Assembly (NCBI RefSeq): GCF_026151335.1 | Contig: NZ_JAMQPP010000009.1 | Length of the DNA: 64,000 nucleotides | Direction: 5' to 3' (one strand) | Source of the DNA: Leptospira_A soteropolitanensis | GTDB taxonomy: Bacteria; Spirochaetota; Leptospiria; Leptospirales; Leptospiraceae | In this document: positions 1 through 9,402 of the stretch, piece after piece | Layout: each line of letters starts with the position of its first letter | Numbering within the stretch: position 1 is the stretch's first letter | The notes under the pieces: generated by a model | What the model saw: only the letters and a program-made list of their open reading frames with translations | Database searches by the model: none | Told to the model about the DNA's origin: nothing | Position numbers and translations under genes: made by a program

Positions 1-855
1 AAGTAATTCCAACCAACCAGAATGTTTGCAAACACTGCAACCATCCCCACCACAAACTAAACAGTTGATATCGAGTTCAAAACCTGGTTCCACAAACGGG
101 AAGTAACCGGGGCGAAGTCTTGTTTTAATTTCTTTACGAAAAACACGAGAAAGAAGTGTTTCCATTGTATAAATCAAATGAGCGACCGAAATATTTTCTC
201 CAACTACCATACCTTCCACTTGGTAAAAAGTATTTTCATGAGATGCATCTACTTCTTCATACCGAAACACACGACCAGGGGCAATGATCCGAAAAGGAGG
301 TTTTAGTTTGCGAAGGGCGCGAACTTGGATTGCGGAAGTATGGGTTCTAAGTAAGTTTCCATCGGCCGTATAAAACGTATCTTGCATATCTCGGGCAGGA
401 TGGTCTTCGGTAAAATTCAGAGCACCAAAATTGTTTTCATCGGTTTCTACTTCGGGTCCATCCATCACAGAAAAACCCATAGAGGTAAAAATATCTTCGA
501 TTTCATATTGGATTTGAGAAATAGGATGAAGGCTCCCTCTTTCTTTGTTTGCCAATGGTCGTAAACTATCAAAGAATTCTTGGCTGAGTTGGTTTTCATA
601 AAAACTTTCTTTTAAAGAATTTCTTTTGGTTTCCACAAAACTTTCGAGTCGGCTTTGCGCTTCGTTGGCCTGTTTCCCCACTGTTTTTTTCTCTTCTACA
701 GATAATGAAGCAAGGCCTTTTAATACAGAAGTGAGTTTTCCTTTTTTACCAATGAATTGGTTTTTAAGAGAATCCAAATCTTGTTCGGATGTGGCAGAAG
801 ATAAAACAGATTCCGCTTCTTTGACTAAGGCTTCGATTTCTTGGGATAGGCTCAT
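1..855 (-). CDS. pheS: Phenylalanyl-tRNA synthetase alpha subunit, 3' end cut by window edge
   Basis: Charges tRNA-Phe as part of the alpha2beta2 synthetase in the cytosol. The first 285 codons are visible, starting MSLSQEIEALVKEAES; family members are about 340 residues, so the C-terminal part lies beyond position 1. The N-terminal coiled-coil arm is followed by the class II core, with the recognisable stretches SLHPISQ, DGPEVETDENNF and HPARDMQDTFY, then RTHTSAIQVRAL (motif 2 region) and FPFVEPGFELD. The start codon overlaps the mpl stop codon by an ATGA junction, which suggests translational coupling and shared transcription with mpl. It is not clear whether pheT follows, because the window ends. 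Confidence 0.95.
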   Translation of the reverse strand, partial: MSLSQEIEALVKEAESVLSSATSEQDLDSLKNQFIGKKGKLTSVLKGLASLSVEEKKTVGKQANEAQSRLESFVETKRNSLKESFYENQLSQEFFDSLRPLANKERGSLHPISQIQYEIEDIFTSMGFSVMDGPEVETDENNFGALNFTEDHPARDMQDTFYTADGNLLRTHTSAIQVRALRKLKPPFRIIAPGRVFRYEEVDASHENTFYQVEGMVVGENISVAHLIYTMETLLSRVFRKEIKTRLRPGYFPFVEPGFELDINCLVCGGDGCSVCKHSGWLELL

Positions 856-2246
856 ACAGATTCTCGTAATTCGATTAATGATTTTAATTCAGGATAAATT
901 CCTCCAAAAGCCCCATTCGACATCGCAAGGATGATTACTTTTTCCTTTTGGAACTTTGGAAGAATCTTTTTTAAATGGGCAGGTATTTCTTTTGGGTCTT
1001 TCGCATACAAAGCTTCTTTCTTTGTATTCTTTGCGATGTCTTTTACTAATTTTTTGACATTCAATCGAAGGGATTTGTTTACTTTATCTACTTGGTAGAC
1101 TTCAGTAACAATACTCACATCACTTCCTTTAAAACATTTGGCAAAATCGTCTTGAAATATATTTCTATGCGAAGTAGCACTTCTTGGTTCGAAAAGGGAA
1201 ATGATTTTGTATCCAGGGTAAGCCTCTTTGTGAGCCTTTATGGTTTCTTGAATGGCCACGGGATGGTGGGCAAAATCTTCCACAAGCAAGCTTTTATCAG
1301 AAACAAATAGATTTTCTTGTCTTCGTTTGACACCGGGGAATGATTCCACTGCTTCTAATATTTCTTTTCTTTTTTGCGGAGCAATTTCTAGACAAATTCG
1401 AACCGCAACTTCCACATTGCGAAAATTATGTGATCCAATCAAGTTTGGCTTTAATTTGGTTTTCGTCCTTATCTCAGACAAAATGCCTTTTTCATATTTA
1501 AAAATGGAATTTTTATCCCCTAATTCAAAAGATTCCACAGGTGCATGTTTGTAATCTTTGGTGATCTCCACTAGATTCCGAGAACCTTTCCAATAGAATA
1601 CTTTACCACGCCCAGGAACTAAATTTAACAGACGTTTGAACATAGTTTTAATGGCACCAAGATCGGCAAAAATATCCGCATGATCAAAGTCGAGAGCATT
1701 CATTGCTAAATAATATGGTCTGTAATGTAAAAATTTAGAACTTTTGTCAAAGAAAGCGGAATCGTATTCATCCCCTTCAATGACAAAATAATCTCCTTCT
1801 CCAAGAGCAAATCCAGGGAATCCATCTTTACGAATCCCACCAACAAAAAGGCCGGGTTTCAGACCAATGGATTCTAAAATCCAGTGAGTTAAAAATGTAG
1901 TCGTTGTTTTTCCGTGAGTTCCCGAAATCACGATGGGTTTTTTTCCTTTGAGAAAAAAAGTTCCGATGGCCTCTGCCATACTCATGTATTCCATTCCAGT
2001 ATTTAGAACTTCTTCCACTTCTGGATTTCCACGAGAGATCGCATTCCCAATGATTACTAAATCAGCACCCTTTACATTTTCTTTACGATAACCAGATTTA
2101 GGTGACAAACCCCATTCTATCAATTTATCAGACATAGGTGGGTAAAGATTTTGATCGGAACCAGATACATCATGACCTTGATTTTTTAGCATATAGGCCA
2201 AATTTCCCATAGCAATTCCACCAATGCCTACCAAAAAGATTTTCAA
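852..2246 (-). CDS. mpl: UDP-N-acetylmuramate:L-alanyl-gamma-D-glutamyl-meso-diaminopimelate ligase (Mpl)
   Basis: Cytosolic Mur-ligase family enzyme that reattaches the recycled tripeptide to UDP-MurNAc during peptidoglycan recycling. The 464-residue protein opens with the N-terminal Rossmann motif GIGGIAMGNLAYML, which matches Mpl better than MurC (GIGGxGMSxxA). The ATP-binding P-loop GTHGKTTTT lies at about residues 109-117, followed by the central-domain acidic stretch VIEGDEYDSAFFDK and a C-terminal ligase domain (VEDFAHHP, FEPRSATS). Length is normal for the family. It overlaps the YIP1-like gene upstream by 4 bases and pheS downstream by ATGA, so it lies inside one polycistronic unit. 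Confidence 0.93.
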   Translation of the reverse strand: MKIFLVGIGGIAMGNLAYMLKNQGHDVSGSDQNLYPPMSDKLIEWGLSPKSGYRKENVKGADLVIIGNAISRGNPEVEEVLNTGMEYMSMAEAIGTFFLKGKKPIVISGTHGKTTTTFLTHWILESIGLKPGLFVGGIRKDGFPGFALGEGDYFVIEGDEYDSAFFDKSSKFLHYRPYYLAMNALDFDHADIFADLGAIKTMFKRLLNLVPGRGKVFYWKGSRNLVEITKDYKHAPVESFELGDKNSIFKYEKGILSEIRTKTKLKPNLIGSHNFRNVEVAVRICLEIAPQKRKEILEAVESFPGVKRRQENLFVSDKSLLVEDFAHHPVAIQETIKAHKEAYPGYKIISLFEPRSATSHRNIFQDDFAKCFKGSDVSIVTEVYQVDKVNKSLRLNVKKLVKDIAKNTKKEALYAKDPKEIPAHLKKILPKFQKEKVIILAMSNGAFGGIYPELKSLIELRESV

Positions 2247-2887
2247 AAGAGTACCGTCCTAACCAGATTGTAAATAAATAGAGGAACTGAAACAAGAACC
2301 AAAAAAAACAAAACCACTTTCATAAGAAAAAAAAGAAAATCTAAAGAGGTCCATTCTCTTCGGTGCGAAAGATAATAATACGCTAAATGTAAGGAATACA
2401 AAAAACCGACACCTAATCCGAGTAAGGGGATTGGTGCAGGAAAAATCCAAAAGATGGCAGTGGCACTAAAAGGAAGAAAGGAAATCATAAACACATGCGG
2501 TTCTGGGCCTTCCCAATCTTTGGTTCGATCTCGCATTTGGTGGTACATTCGAAAACTATCAACCAACCGAATCACAAGATAGAAGCCTAAATAAAAAAAG
2601 AATAAGGTCAACATCCCCTGTGTGTAGGTTAATTTTGTTTCTTCATCCACCGTGGAAACTTTGAACAAAAGGATTTGGATTAAATTCCCAAAAAACTTTG
2701 CAATCGGTGCAAGCAGGATGAGCTGGAGATGAGCCAACCACAAATCACGCCCACCCAAATCCGTTTTATGGTAATAGGATTCGAAGGCAGACATTGGGGA
2801 ATAGAATAAATCTCGGATCATTTCCATCCGAGATGCGATTGTAGAAACTTTTTGCACCTTATTGGATTTTCTGGTTGGGACGCTCAT
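2243..2887 (-). CDS. YIP1-like multi-pass membrane protein
   Basis: A roughly 214-residue integral membrane protein with about five hydrophobic segments; function unknown. The N-terminal cytosolic segment ends in RDLFYSPMSAFESYY, the phrase that typically precedes the first membrane helix in YIP1-family proteins. I chose the ATG at 2887 (MSVPTRKSNK), but an in-frame upstream start at 2899 is also possible; neither has a strong ribosome binding site. The gene overlaps the DUF4340-like gene upstream by about 29 bases and mpl downstream by 4 bases, so it is co-transcribed with the ABC transporter. A second protein of similar type lies at 47935-48543. Confidence 0.7.
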   Translation of the reverse strand: MSVPTRKSNKVQKVSTIASRMEMIRDLFYSPMSAFESYYHKTDLGGRDLWLAHLQLILLAPIAKFFGNLIQILLFKVSTVDEETKLTYTQGMLTLFFFYLGFYLVIRLVDSFRMYHQMRDRTKDWEGPEPHVFMISFLPFSATAIFWIFPAPIPLLGLGVGFLYSLHLAYYYLSHRREWTSLDFLFFLMKVVLFFLVLVSVPLFIYNLVRTVLF

Positions 2888-3932
2888 ACCGGGAAGCACT
2901 TTTCACTTTCATGACGGCATTCACCAAATTTTGGAAGGACTCTTCTTTCATCCAAGTAATAGATTCTGAAAAATATGGAACAAGCTCCCTACGAACCGGC
3001 CTCCACTTTCCCGAATCAGATTCCCAAAGTGGGTAAAAGGAAAGTCGATATTTGATTCCTTCTGATTGGGTTACATCCAATACTGCTTCGGGAACTGGGT
3101 TAGAGGAGAGTTCTGGAAACTGAGGAGCGCCAACCTCATCAGAATAAAACTCAACTTTTAGTCCTTTGACTACAGATTCCCATTGGTTTCCCACGTCCGG
3201 CGGCAGAACAATGCGTTCCCCTGTCGTTCGACTCCAATCATTAACATACACATTGTATTGGTTCTTTTTGGCACGATTTTCGGCCTTTACATTGATCACT
3301 TGGCCAGAAAAAGAAAGTTCTTTCAGGTAACCTTCGTTAAATGTAACATACATTTTTTCACGGAAACTGGTGGAAGGTGCTCGAAACTTTTCTATCAAAT
3401 AGTTATAAGGAGCTATGACTTCTTCATTCACCAAAACAGAAACACGACCTTCGTCGGCTCCAATCTTTTTACCGAAAAACAACTGTTTGTCTTTAGGAAA
3501 TTCAATATCGTTACCATTCTCCTCCGCCAATGATAAAGAAGGGGAACTCATACCCAAACAATAAGATTTTTGGATCTCAGGAGTCGACTTTTCAATCAAT
3601 TTCGTTTTAAGAACACTTAATTCTGAAAAACTATTTTTTACGTTATAATTTGCTTCATAAGAAACCTTATTTCCGTCTTTTGTAGAAGTTACTGTGTATA
3701 GTGGTGCTAAGTTCCATCCACGAGAGATTTTGCGTAAAACCATTTCCTCCTCTGCAAACTTTGGCTCCAAAACTCCACACCAATCTTCTTTTGGTGGGAT
3801 AAACCGAATGGCTTTCCAATCTTCTTTCCAAAAATTTGTTTCTGAAATATTTTCTGGATGGTCTTCCATCCAGTAGAAAAGCAAAAACAATCCAACAAAA
3901 GCAATAATGACTAAACTAATTTTCTGTTTCAT
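2859..3932 (-). CDS. DUF4340-like membrane-anchored protein of Gld-type ABC system
   Basis: A 357-residue protein with one N-terminal membrane anchor (ISLVIIAFVGLFLLFY, residues about 5-20) and a large extracytoplasmic beta-rich domain. It has no catalytic motif that I recognise. Its place directly after a GldG-like subunit (overlap ATGA at 3929-3932) is the usual place of DUF4340 proteins, which accompany GldF/GldG ABC modules in several phyla. The family name rests more on context and overall look than on a sharp motif. It is probably an auxiliary subunit of the transporter encoded by the three genes before it. Confidence 0.6.
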   Translation of the reverse strand: MKQKISLVIIAFVGLFLLFYWMEDHPENISETNFWKEDWKAIRFIPPKEDWCGVLEPKFAEEEMVLRKISRGWNLAPLYTVTSTKDGNKVSYEANYNVKNSFSELSVLKTKLIEKSTPEIQKSYCLGMSSPSLSLAEENGNDIEFPKDKQLFFGKKIGADEGRVSVLVNEEVIAPYNYLIEKFRAPSTSFREKMYVTFNEGYLKELSFSGQVINVKAENRAKKNQYNVYVNDWSRTTGERIVLPPDVGNQWESVVKGLKVEFYSDEVGAPQFPELSSNPVPEAVLDVTQSEGIKYRLSFYPLWESDSGKWRPVRRELVPYFSESITWMKEESFQNLVNAVMKVKSASRYERPNQKIQ

Positions 3933-5800
3933 ACTTCAATCATAGAACTCTTTCGTCTAGCATACACAAAGTAAGATCCAACTGCCAAAATAAATCCTGG
4001 AAACAAAAATACACCAATCACCCAAGCAACTAACTTTTGATTGTCGGAAAGTGAAATGGTATCTAGTTCTTCTTTTTTGAGAGGAATTTCTGCAACAGCC
4101 GTGTCTTGGAATAAACCTGTGATCGATACAGTTGAAAACTGAGAGTTCATGGCATATGGGATGAACTGATCAGTAATCCAAGAAGTTCCCGTATGAAGAA
4201 TGATTTTTCCTGTTTTATCATTGGTTAAGGACATTGGAGTTAGAACGATAGAGAGAATTTTACTTTCTCTTTTTTCATTTGGATCTAATTTTCCATTTTT
4301 ATTTTCATCTGAATAAGCTTCGTAACCAGATTCCAGTAAAGTTTCAGACTTATACGAATGAGGAGATGGGGCAGTCGCATCGGTTTCCAAATAACCACTG
4401 TAAGGGAATAAAATTCCCATATCTTTTTTTTGTAATAAATCAGTGAGTCTGTGGTCTGGAAAACGTTTTGCCACTACAAACCCTGGTTTTTCATCTCTTT
4501 CAATGAGCGGTGAAGATTTAAACTTGAGGCCTGCACTTGCCAACAACCAACTAAAGTCTTCGTTGCCTTTCGGCTCCATTGTAATAAGAAGTTTTCCATT
4601 TTTCTCTAGAACAAATTTGGTTAGTTCTTCCTTAGCTTCCTTGGAAAAAGGAACTGTTGGGCCAAGAATCACCAACATTTCTGCATCTTCTGGTAATTTA
4701 GAAGGCCAACCTTGCGCAAATCCCCACTCTGCTACTTTAAAATTTAAAAACTGCAACGATGAAACAAATCGGTTTACTTGTTCGTTCGGCAGAGCTTTAA
4801 AAGACATTCCGTATCTTTCCCCATTGGAAACGGTAAAATAAACCTTTTTCTGTTCGGTCGTGACGTTTAGAAGTGCACCAACTAACTTCCGCTCTAGATC
4901 CTCTAAATCTTTAGGTTCTTTTGCAATAACACGCTCTTCCACAAAAGGAGTACCAGATGAGAGTAAAGATTGTTTCTTCGAACGAACAAAGATGGTTCCA
5001 TTGGAAACCTGACCAAACTCTTTTAATAAATCAACTTCTACATCCGCATTAATAAATTGAACAGTGATATGAGAGTTTTCGGCTTTAATTTGGTCCAAAA
5101 GTATTTCTATATCGGGGCGAACTCGAGTGAGCGCAAACGCGGACAACTTATCACCATTTGCGGGTCCATCTGCTTCTAACGGACGAGGGTAAAATGCAGT
5201 GATAGTAACATCTTTTGCGATTGGTTTGATTAGGTTTCTGGAAATTTGGGAAAGGGAAAATTTTCCCTGACTACTCAAATCGAAGTTATAGTTTCGTTTG
5301 ATTGCAAAATAGTTAACAGCAACTAAAATGGGAAGAACAAATAGAAATCCTAAAACAGCATTTTGTAAAAGTGAGCTTTTTGATTTTGCTAAATTACTTT
5401 GTGCCTCTAAGGAAGACTTCCCAATCTCGAGTAAGATGATTTGGAGAAGGAATACGATAGAAAATAAAACTACACAAAGGAGTAAAAACTCCCTTACTTT
5501 TGGAATCGCACTAACCTCTTCATTAAAACCCGAAATCGGTTTTAAATCTAAAAAATCCCGCAAAACGGAAAACAAAAAAGCTCCGATTCCAAAACTGGCA
5601 GCAATATAACGATTTTGATCTTCCTTTCGTAAGCCCTTAGAAAAGGCACGAACAATGGTATCGGAAGCCAAAAATAAAAAGATCACTCCTAAAAAAATAA
5701 TTCTTCTTTTAGGATCTACGACCATACCATCAAACAAGAAGTAGGCGAAAAGAGAAAATAAACTTACGAAAGGTAAAATTCTATCTGCTGTTAAAAACAT
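3929..5800 (-). CDS. GldG-like ABC transporter auxiliary protein
   Basis: 623-residue membrane protein. The N-terminal third holds several membrane helices (residues about 1-150), then a large extracytoplasmic domain of the ABC-transporter-auxiliary (GldG) type begins near NYNFDLSSQGKFSLSQIS, a typical entry sequence for this family. One C-terminal helix (VAWVIGVFLFPGFILAVGSYF) is followed by a short basic tail. In Flavobacterium GldG pairs with GldF and GldA in gliding, but in spirochaetes the substrate is unknown. The gene lies 3 bases after the permease gene and overlaps the DUF4340-like gene. Residues DENKNGKLDPNEKRE resemble an EF-hand-like, calcium-binding loop (DxNxNGxxDxxE). Confidence 0.8.
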   Translation of the reverse strand: MFLTADRILPFVSLFSLFAYFLFDGMVVDPKRRIIFLGVIFLFLASDTIVRAFSKGLRKEDQNRYIAASFGIGAFLFSVLRDFLDLKPISGFNEEVSAIPKVREFLLLCVVLFSIVFLLQIILLEIGKSSLEAQSNLAKSKSSLLQNAVLGFLFVLPILVAVNYFAIKRNYNFDLSSQGKFSLSQISRNLIKPIAKDVTITAFYPRPLEADGPANGDKLSAFALTRVRPDIEILLDQIKAENSHITVQFINADVEVDLLKEFGQVSNGTIFVRSKKQSLLSSGTPFVEERVIAKEPKDLEDLERKLVGALLNVTTEQKKVYFTVSNGERYGMSFKALPNEQVNRFVSSLQFLNFKVAEWGFAQGWPSKLPEDAEMLVILGPTVPFSKEAKEELTKFVLEKNGKLLITMEPKGNEDFSWLLASAGLKFKSSPLIERDEKPGFVVAKRFPDHRLTDLLQKKDMGILFPYSGYLETDATAPSPHSYKSETLLESGYEAYSDENKNGKLDPNEKRESKILSIVLTPMSLTNDKTGKIILHTGTSWITDQFIPYAMNSQFSTVSITGLFQDTAVAEIPLKKEELDTISLSDNQKLVAWVIGVFLFPGFILAVGSYFVYARRKSSMIEV

Positions 5801-5803
5801 GTT

Positions 5804-6535
5804 CTAACCCCTCCATCTCCTGGATTCCAAAACCTTTACGGTAAGATATAAAAACAAAAATGTTCCACTTAAGAAAAAAACAATCCCAGTCAATGGGACA
5901 ACCCCTTTAGCAAAAGCGGCAAAGTGTGAAAAAATATGTAGGTGGAAAAGAACCTTTCTCGTTGTTGCCTGAAATAGGTGTGAAAAATATCCCACAACCC
6001 AAAGTGTCAAAATGATGAGCACCGAAATCAACAGCGATATCATTTGGTTTTTGCCAAGACTTGATCCAAACATTCCAATCGTGAAGGTAAAAACACCTAA
6101 CAAAAACACGCCGACACTACCTGCAGCTACCATATAAAACGGAGCTTTCCAAAAAGAGTATAACAACAAAGGAAAGAGTCCGTTGATAAAGATGGTAATG
6201 ATTCCACAAACAGTAACACCAAAAAGAAATTTACCAAAAACAATTTCCAAATCTGTGACTGGAGATGTAAAAAGTAATTCCAAAGTTCCTTTGTTTCTTT
6301 CTTCCACAATGGAACCCATTGAAATGATGACCATTGCAATAAGTATTGTTGTCATAAAGGAAATAAAAGTAATATAGGTTGCTATCTCATAATTGGCAGT
6401 ACCATTAAAATTTAAAATCATCACGAAGAGTGCATTGAGAAATGCCGTTCCTCCGAGGACCAATGGTCCCATATAAGTTCCAAAAAATAATCGTAATTCT
6501 TTTTTATAGATCCAAACAGCCGTTTGCCAGTTCAT
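5804..6535 (-). CDS. ABC-2 type permease (GldF-like)
   Basis: 243-residue integral membrane permease with about six membrane helices and no extracytoplasmic domain, the size of GldF and of ABC-2 export permeases. The family stretch SMGSIVEERNKGTLELLFTS, close to the usual 'EERERGTLELLLTSP' of ABC-2 permeases, is at about residues 72-91. It begins inside the end of the ATPase gene (4-base overlap at 6532-6535), so both halves of the transporter are translated in a coupled way. Substrate cannot be read from the sequence. Confidence 0.87.
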   Translation of the reverse strand: MNWQTAVWIYKKELRLFFGTYMGPLVLGGTAFLNALFVMILNFNGTANYEIATYITFISFMTTILIAMVIISMGSIVEERNKGTLELLFTSPVTDLEIVFGKFLFGVTVCGIITIFINGLFPLLLYSFWKAPFYMVAAGSVGVFLLGVFTFTIGMFGSSLGKNQMISLLISVLIILTLWVVGYFSHLFQATTRKVLFHLHIFSHFAAFAKGVVPLTGIVFFLSGTFLFLYLTVKVLESRRWRG

Positions 6536-7461
6536 ATTTTCTCCATAAAAATCTGTTCTAAAGACACTTCTTGTTTTTTTAAAGATTCAATTTGAATTCC
6601 AATACTGAGTGCTTTGGAAAACAATGATTCTTTAAATTGTTTTGGATTTGTTGTTCGAACCAAAAACTGAATTTCTTCTTTGTTGGTTCCAAGTTCGGTC
6701 ACCGTATCTGATCCACCAAGCACTGATTTCACAAATGTAAGAAGCTCGCTTGAATCTTTACCAGATAAGCCAACCTCCCATCCAGCTAGACGATTCATTT
6801 CTTCCTCTAATCTTGATAAAGAAAGCTCTTGTTTCAAACTTCCTTTGTGTAAAAATAAAAATTTATCACAAGTTTTATATATCTCAGTTAAGATATGACT
6901 TGAGATCAAAACAGTATGATCTCCCGCCAAACTTCGAATTAAATTTCTTATTTCTACAATTTGTTTTGGATCAAGCCCAGAAATTGGTTCGTCCATAATC
7001 ACAATCTCAGGATCTCCCAGGATTGCTTGGGCAATTCCCACACGTTTCCGGTATCCTAATGACAAAGTACCGATTAACTTATCTTTAACAGCCGTAATGT
7101 TAGTTTTTACAAGAACCTTTTCCACTTCTGAAGCAAGTTTCGATTCTTCGATCTTTTTGATCCGACCAACGAATTGAAGATATTCCGTGATGGTCATATC
7201 TTCGTAGAGAGGAGGAGTTTCGGGTAAATAACCGATTTTCTGTTTTGCCTCCAAAGGGAAGTCAAAGATAAACTTTCCATCAATCGAAGCATCTCCAGCA
7301 CTGGGGATCAAATACCCGGTCAGGATTCGAATTGTCGTGGTTTTCCCGGCTCCGTTGAGTCCCAAAAGACCCACGATTTCGCCTTTTTCTAATTTGAAAT
7401 TAAGCCCTGAGATGGCTCGTTTTTCGCCGTAAAATTTTGATAAATTGCTGACTTGAATCAT
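6532..7461 (-). CDS. ABC transporter ATP-binding protein (GldA-like)
   Basis: 309-residue ATPase that would power the permease encoded just downstream. Walker A is GLNGAGKTT (about residues 34-42), the signature is a degenerate LSLGYRKRVGIAQA in place of LSGGxxQR, and Walker B is VIMDEPISGLDP. The C-terminal 90 residues form the extra domain common in ABC-2 exporters. It is the first gene of an operon that runs to pheS. Its start codon is only 32 bases from the start of the divergent histidine kinase gene, so the promoter must be very compact or overlap the neighbour. Confidence 0.9.
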   Translation of the reverse strand: MIQVSNLSKFYGEKRAISGLNFKLEKGEIVGLLGLNGAGKTTTIRILTGYLIPSAGDASIDGKFIFDFPLEAKQKIGYLPETPPLYEDMTITEYLQFVGRIKKIEESKLASEVEKVLVKTNITAVKDKLIGTLSLGYRKRVGIAQAILGDPEIVIMDEPISGLDPKQIVEIRNLIRSLAGDHTVLISSHILTEIYKTCDKFLFLHKGSLKQELSLSRLEEEMNRLAGWEVGLSGKDSSELLTFVKSVLGGSDTVTELGTNKEEIQFLVRTTNPKQFKESLFSKALSIGIQIESLKKQEVSLEQIFMEKI

Positions 7462-7493
7462 AACTCTGGTTTAGTTTTCGTATACCTGCACCT

Positions 7494-9005
7494 ATGAATG
7501 AATTTCTGGAAAAAATCAAAAGCTTTTTCAAGGATGAAGACAGCTTTTTTGATGCAAAGCAACTTCTGCAACAGAATTGGCACAAATTTGTCCCTCAATA
7601 CTTCGACAAAATCCTGGAAACTCGCGCAAACGCCGTTTTTGTTTTGGACAAGAATCTAAATTATACCTACGTGAACTCCGCGGCAGAAAGTATGGTGGAA
7701 AAAACCACCAGTCAAATGTTAGGGCAAAACATTTGGAATCTGTTTCCAAACTTGGATGAATCCGAATTTGGTAAAAAATTATCCGAATCCATCAAAAACC
7801 GAGAATCTTTCCAATCCGACGAATTCTTTTTAGAATCAAAAGGATGGTTTGCAACGCAAGTTTTTCCTCAAGAAAATTTTACAATCCTCATTGCAACAGA
7901 AATCACTGCAGAAAAAAACGCTCGAGATAACTATAGTCAAGTTTTAAATAAAAACAAAGCAATCCTAAGTGCCCTACCGGACAAATTGTACGGAATTAAA
8001 AAAGATGGAACCGTGATTGACCACAAAGAATTCCCGGATTTTAAAGGTTGGGATTCTTCTCATGAAAGCAATATCAGATTTACCCGAGTGGAAAACTTAT
8101 TCCCAACAAGGAAAATCTCAGAAATAGAATCGCTCCTAGAGCAAGTTTTAGAAGTTGGTGGTACAAAAACTTACGAATATTCGATCGAAGATTATGATGG
8201 CGAAAAATATTTTGAAGCCAGATTCACAAAAACAGGTGAAGAAGATGTCCTTGCAATCGTTCGAAATATCACCGAACGTAAAAAAGCTGAGGCCTTAAAA
8301 AATGAATTTATTAGTTTAGTAAGTCACGAACTAAGGACTCCTTTAACATCTATTAAAGGGTCAATAGATTTACTACTTGCAGGTGTAGCGGGAGAACTTT
8401 CCAACCAAACTAAATCCCTTCTAAATATCTGTCGCAAAAACACTCAAAGACTCGTTCGTTTTGTTACAGACTTACTTGATATTGAAGCTCTTGACTCGGG
8501 TAATATTAATTTTAAATTTAGAATCTATCGATTAGAAGAAATCTTACAAAGTTCTGTAGATGGAATGAGAACTTTTGCAGAACAATACCATGTACTACTT
8601 AATTATGATCAAAACTTTCCTTCAACTACTGTTTATGTGGATGAAGACAGATTAAATCACTGTATCACCAATCTAATTTCTAATGCAGTGAAATACACAC
8701 CTAAATTTTCAGAAGTTTATATCACAGTAGTTCCCTCAGAGACACATGCAAAAATATTGATTAAAGACAACGGTCCAGGAATTGATCCCAATTTTGCACC
8801 AAGGTTATTTCATAGGTTTGCTCAGGGAGCACCACCTAAAGATAAACTAGTGGGGGGTTCAGGTCTTGGACTTTCGATCACGAAAGGGTTTGTAGAAGCG
8901 ATGAAAGGTAAAATATTTTTTACCTCTGATGATAACGGAACGGTTTTTACTATTGAGTTCCCGATTATTAAACCTGGATCTATTCCTTCTGGATACAACC
9001 AATGA
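7494..9005 (+). CDS. PAS-domain sensor histidine kinase
   Basis: 503-residue soluble histidine kinase with no predicted membrane segment. A PAS domain starts around residue 42 (RANAVFVLDKNLNYTYVNSAAE). A second, weaker PAS-like region follows at about 150-260 and ends in the linker IVRNITERKKAEA. The HisKA dimerisation box SHELRTPLTSIKGSI has the phosphoacceptor His278. The ATPase domain shows N box (DRLNHCITNLISNAVKY), G1 (DNGPGID) and G2 (GGSGLGLSITKG). It overlaps the response regulator gene by 4 bases (ATGA) and so forms a two-component pair with it. There is no evident Shine-Dalgarno before the ATG. Confidence 0.93.
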   Translation: MNEFLEKIKSFFKDEDSFFDAKQLLQQNWHKFVPQYFDKILETRANAVFVLDKNLNYTYVNSAAESMVEKTTSQMLGQNIWNLFPNLDESEFGKKLSESIKNRESFQSDEFFLESKGWFATQVFPQENFTILIATEITAEKNARDNYSQVLNKNKAILSALPDKLYGIKKDGTVIDHKEFPDFKGWDSSHESNIRFTRVENLFPTRKISEIESLLEQVLEVGGTKTYEYSIEDYDGEKYFEARFTKTGEEDVLAIVRNITERKKAEALKNEFISLVSHELRTPLTSIKGSIDLLLAGVAGELSNQTKSLLNICRKNTQRLVRFVTDLLDIEALDSGNINFKFRIYRLEEILQSSVDGMRTFAEQYHVLLNYDQNFPSTTVYVDEDRLNHCITNLISNAVKYTPKFSEVYITVVPSETHAKILIKDNGPGIDPNFAPRLFHRFAQGAPPKDKLVGGSGLGLSITKGFVEAMKGKIFFTSDDNGTVFTIEFPIIKPGSIPSGYNQ

Positions 9006-9400
9006 CAGAATCAATTTTAAGACACGTTTTAATTGTTGAGGATGAAGAAGATATTGTAGAAATTCTTCGAATTGCTCTGGAGTTTAATTCCGATTACCAG
9101 GTAAGTTTTGCCAAAACAGGACCAGAAGGATTACAAAAGGCAATTATTTTACAACCCGACTTAATCTTGTTAGATGTTTTAATGCCAGGAATGAATGGAA
9201 TGGAACTAATCGAAGAATTAAAAATTTTTCCAGAAACCAAAGAAATTCCTGTTGCTTTCATTACTTCACGCGTTTTAAAAAATGAAATTTTGGAATACCA
9301 GCGAAGAGGGGGTATCGGAGTGATCGAAAAACCCTTTGCCCCTCTTGAGATCGCCGATAAAATTCAAATTCTCTGGGAAGACTCAAAAAAAAATCGTTAG
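9002..9400 (+). CDS. Single-domain response regulator
   Basis: 132-residue CheY-like receiver with no output domain. The acidic pair is E13-D14, the phosphoacceptor D58 lies in LILLDVLMPGMNG, the switch Thr is T88 and the conserved Lys is K110 in IEKPF. Translation is coupled to the upstream histidine kinase, which is its likely phosphodonor. Because it lacks a DNA-binding domain it must act by protein contact or as a phosphorelay intermediate. It converges with the PfkB gene, only 2 bases apart. Confidence 0.95.
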   Translation: MTESILRHVLIVEDEEDIVEILRIALEFNSDYQVSFAKTGPEGLQKAIILQPDLILLDVLMPGMNGMELIEELKIFPETKEIPVAFITSRVLKNEILEYQRRGGIGVIEKPFAPLEIADKIQILWEDSKKNR

Positions 9401-9402
9401 TC

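Noticed and set aside
626..1554. Plus-strand frames opposite pheS and mpl
   Set aside because: Their translations show no family resemblance, whereas the minus-strand proteins are clear housekeeping enzymes.
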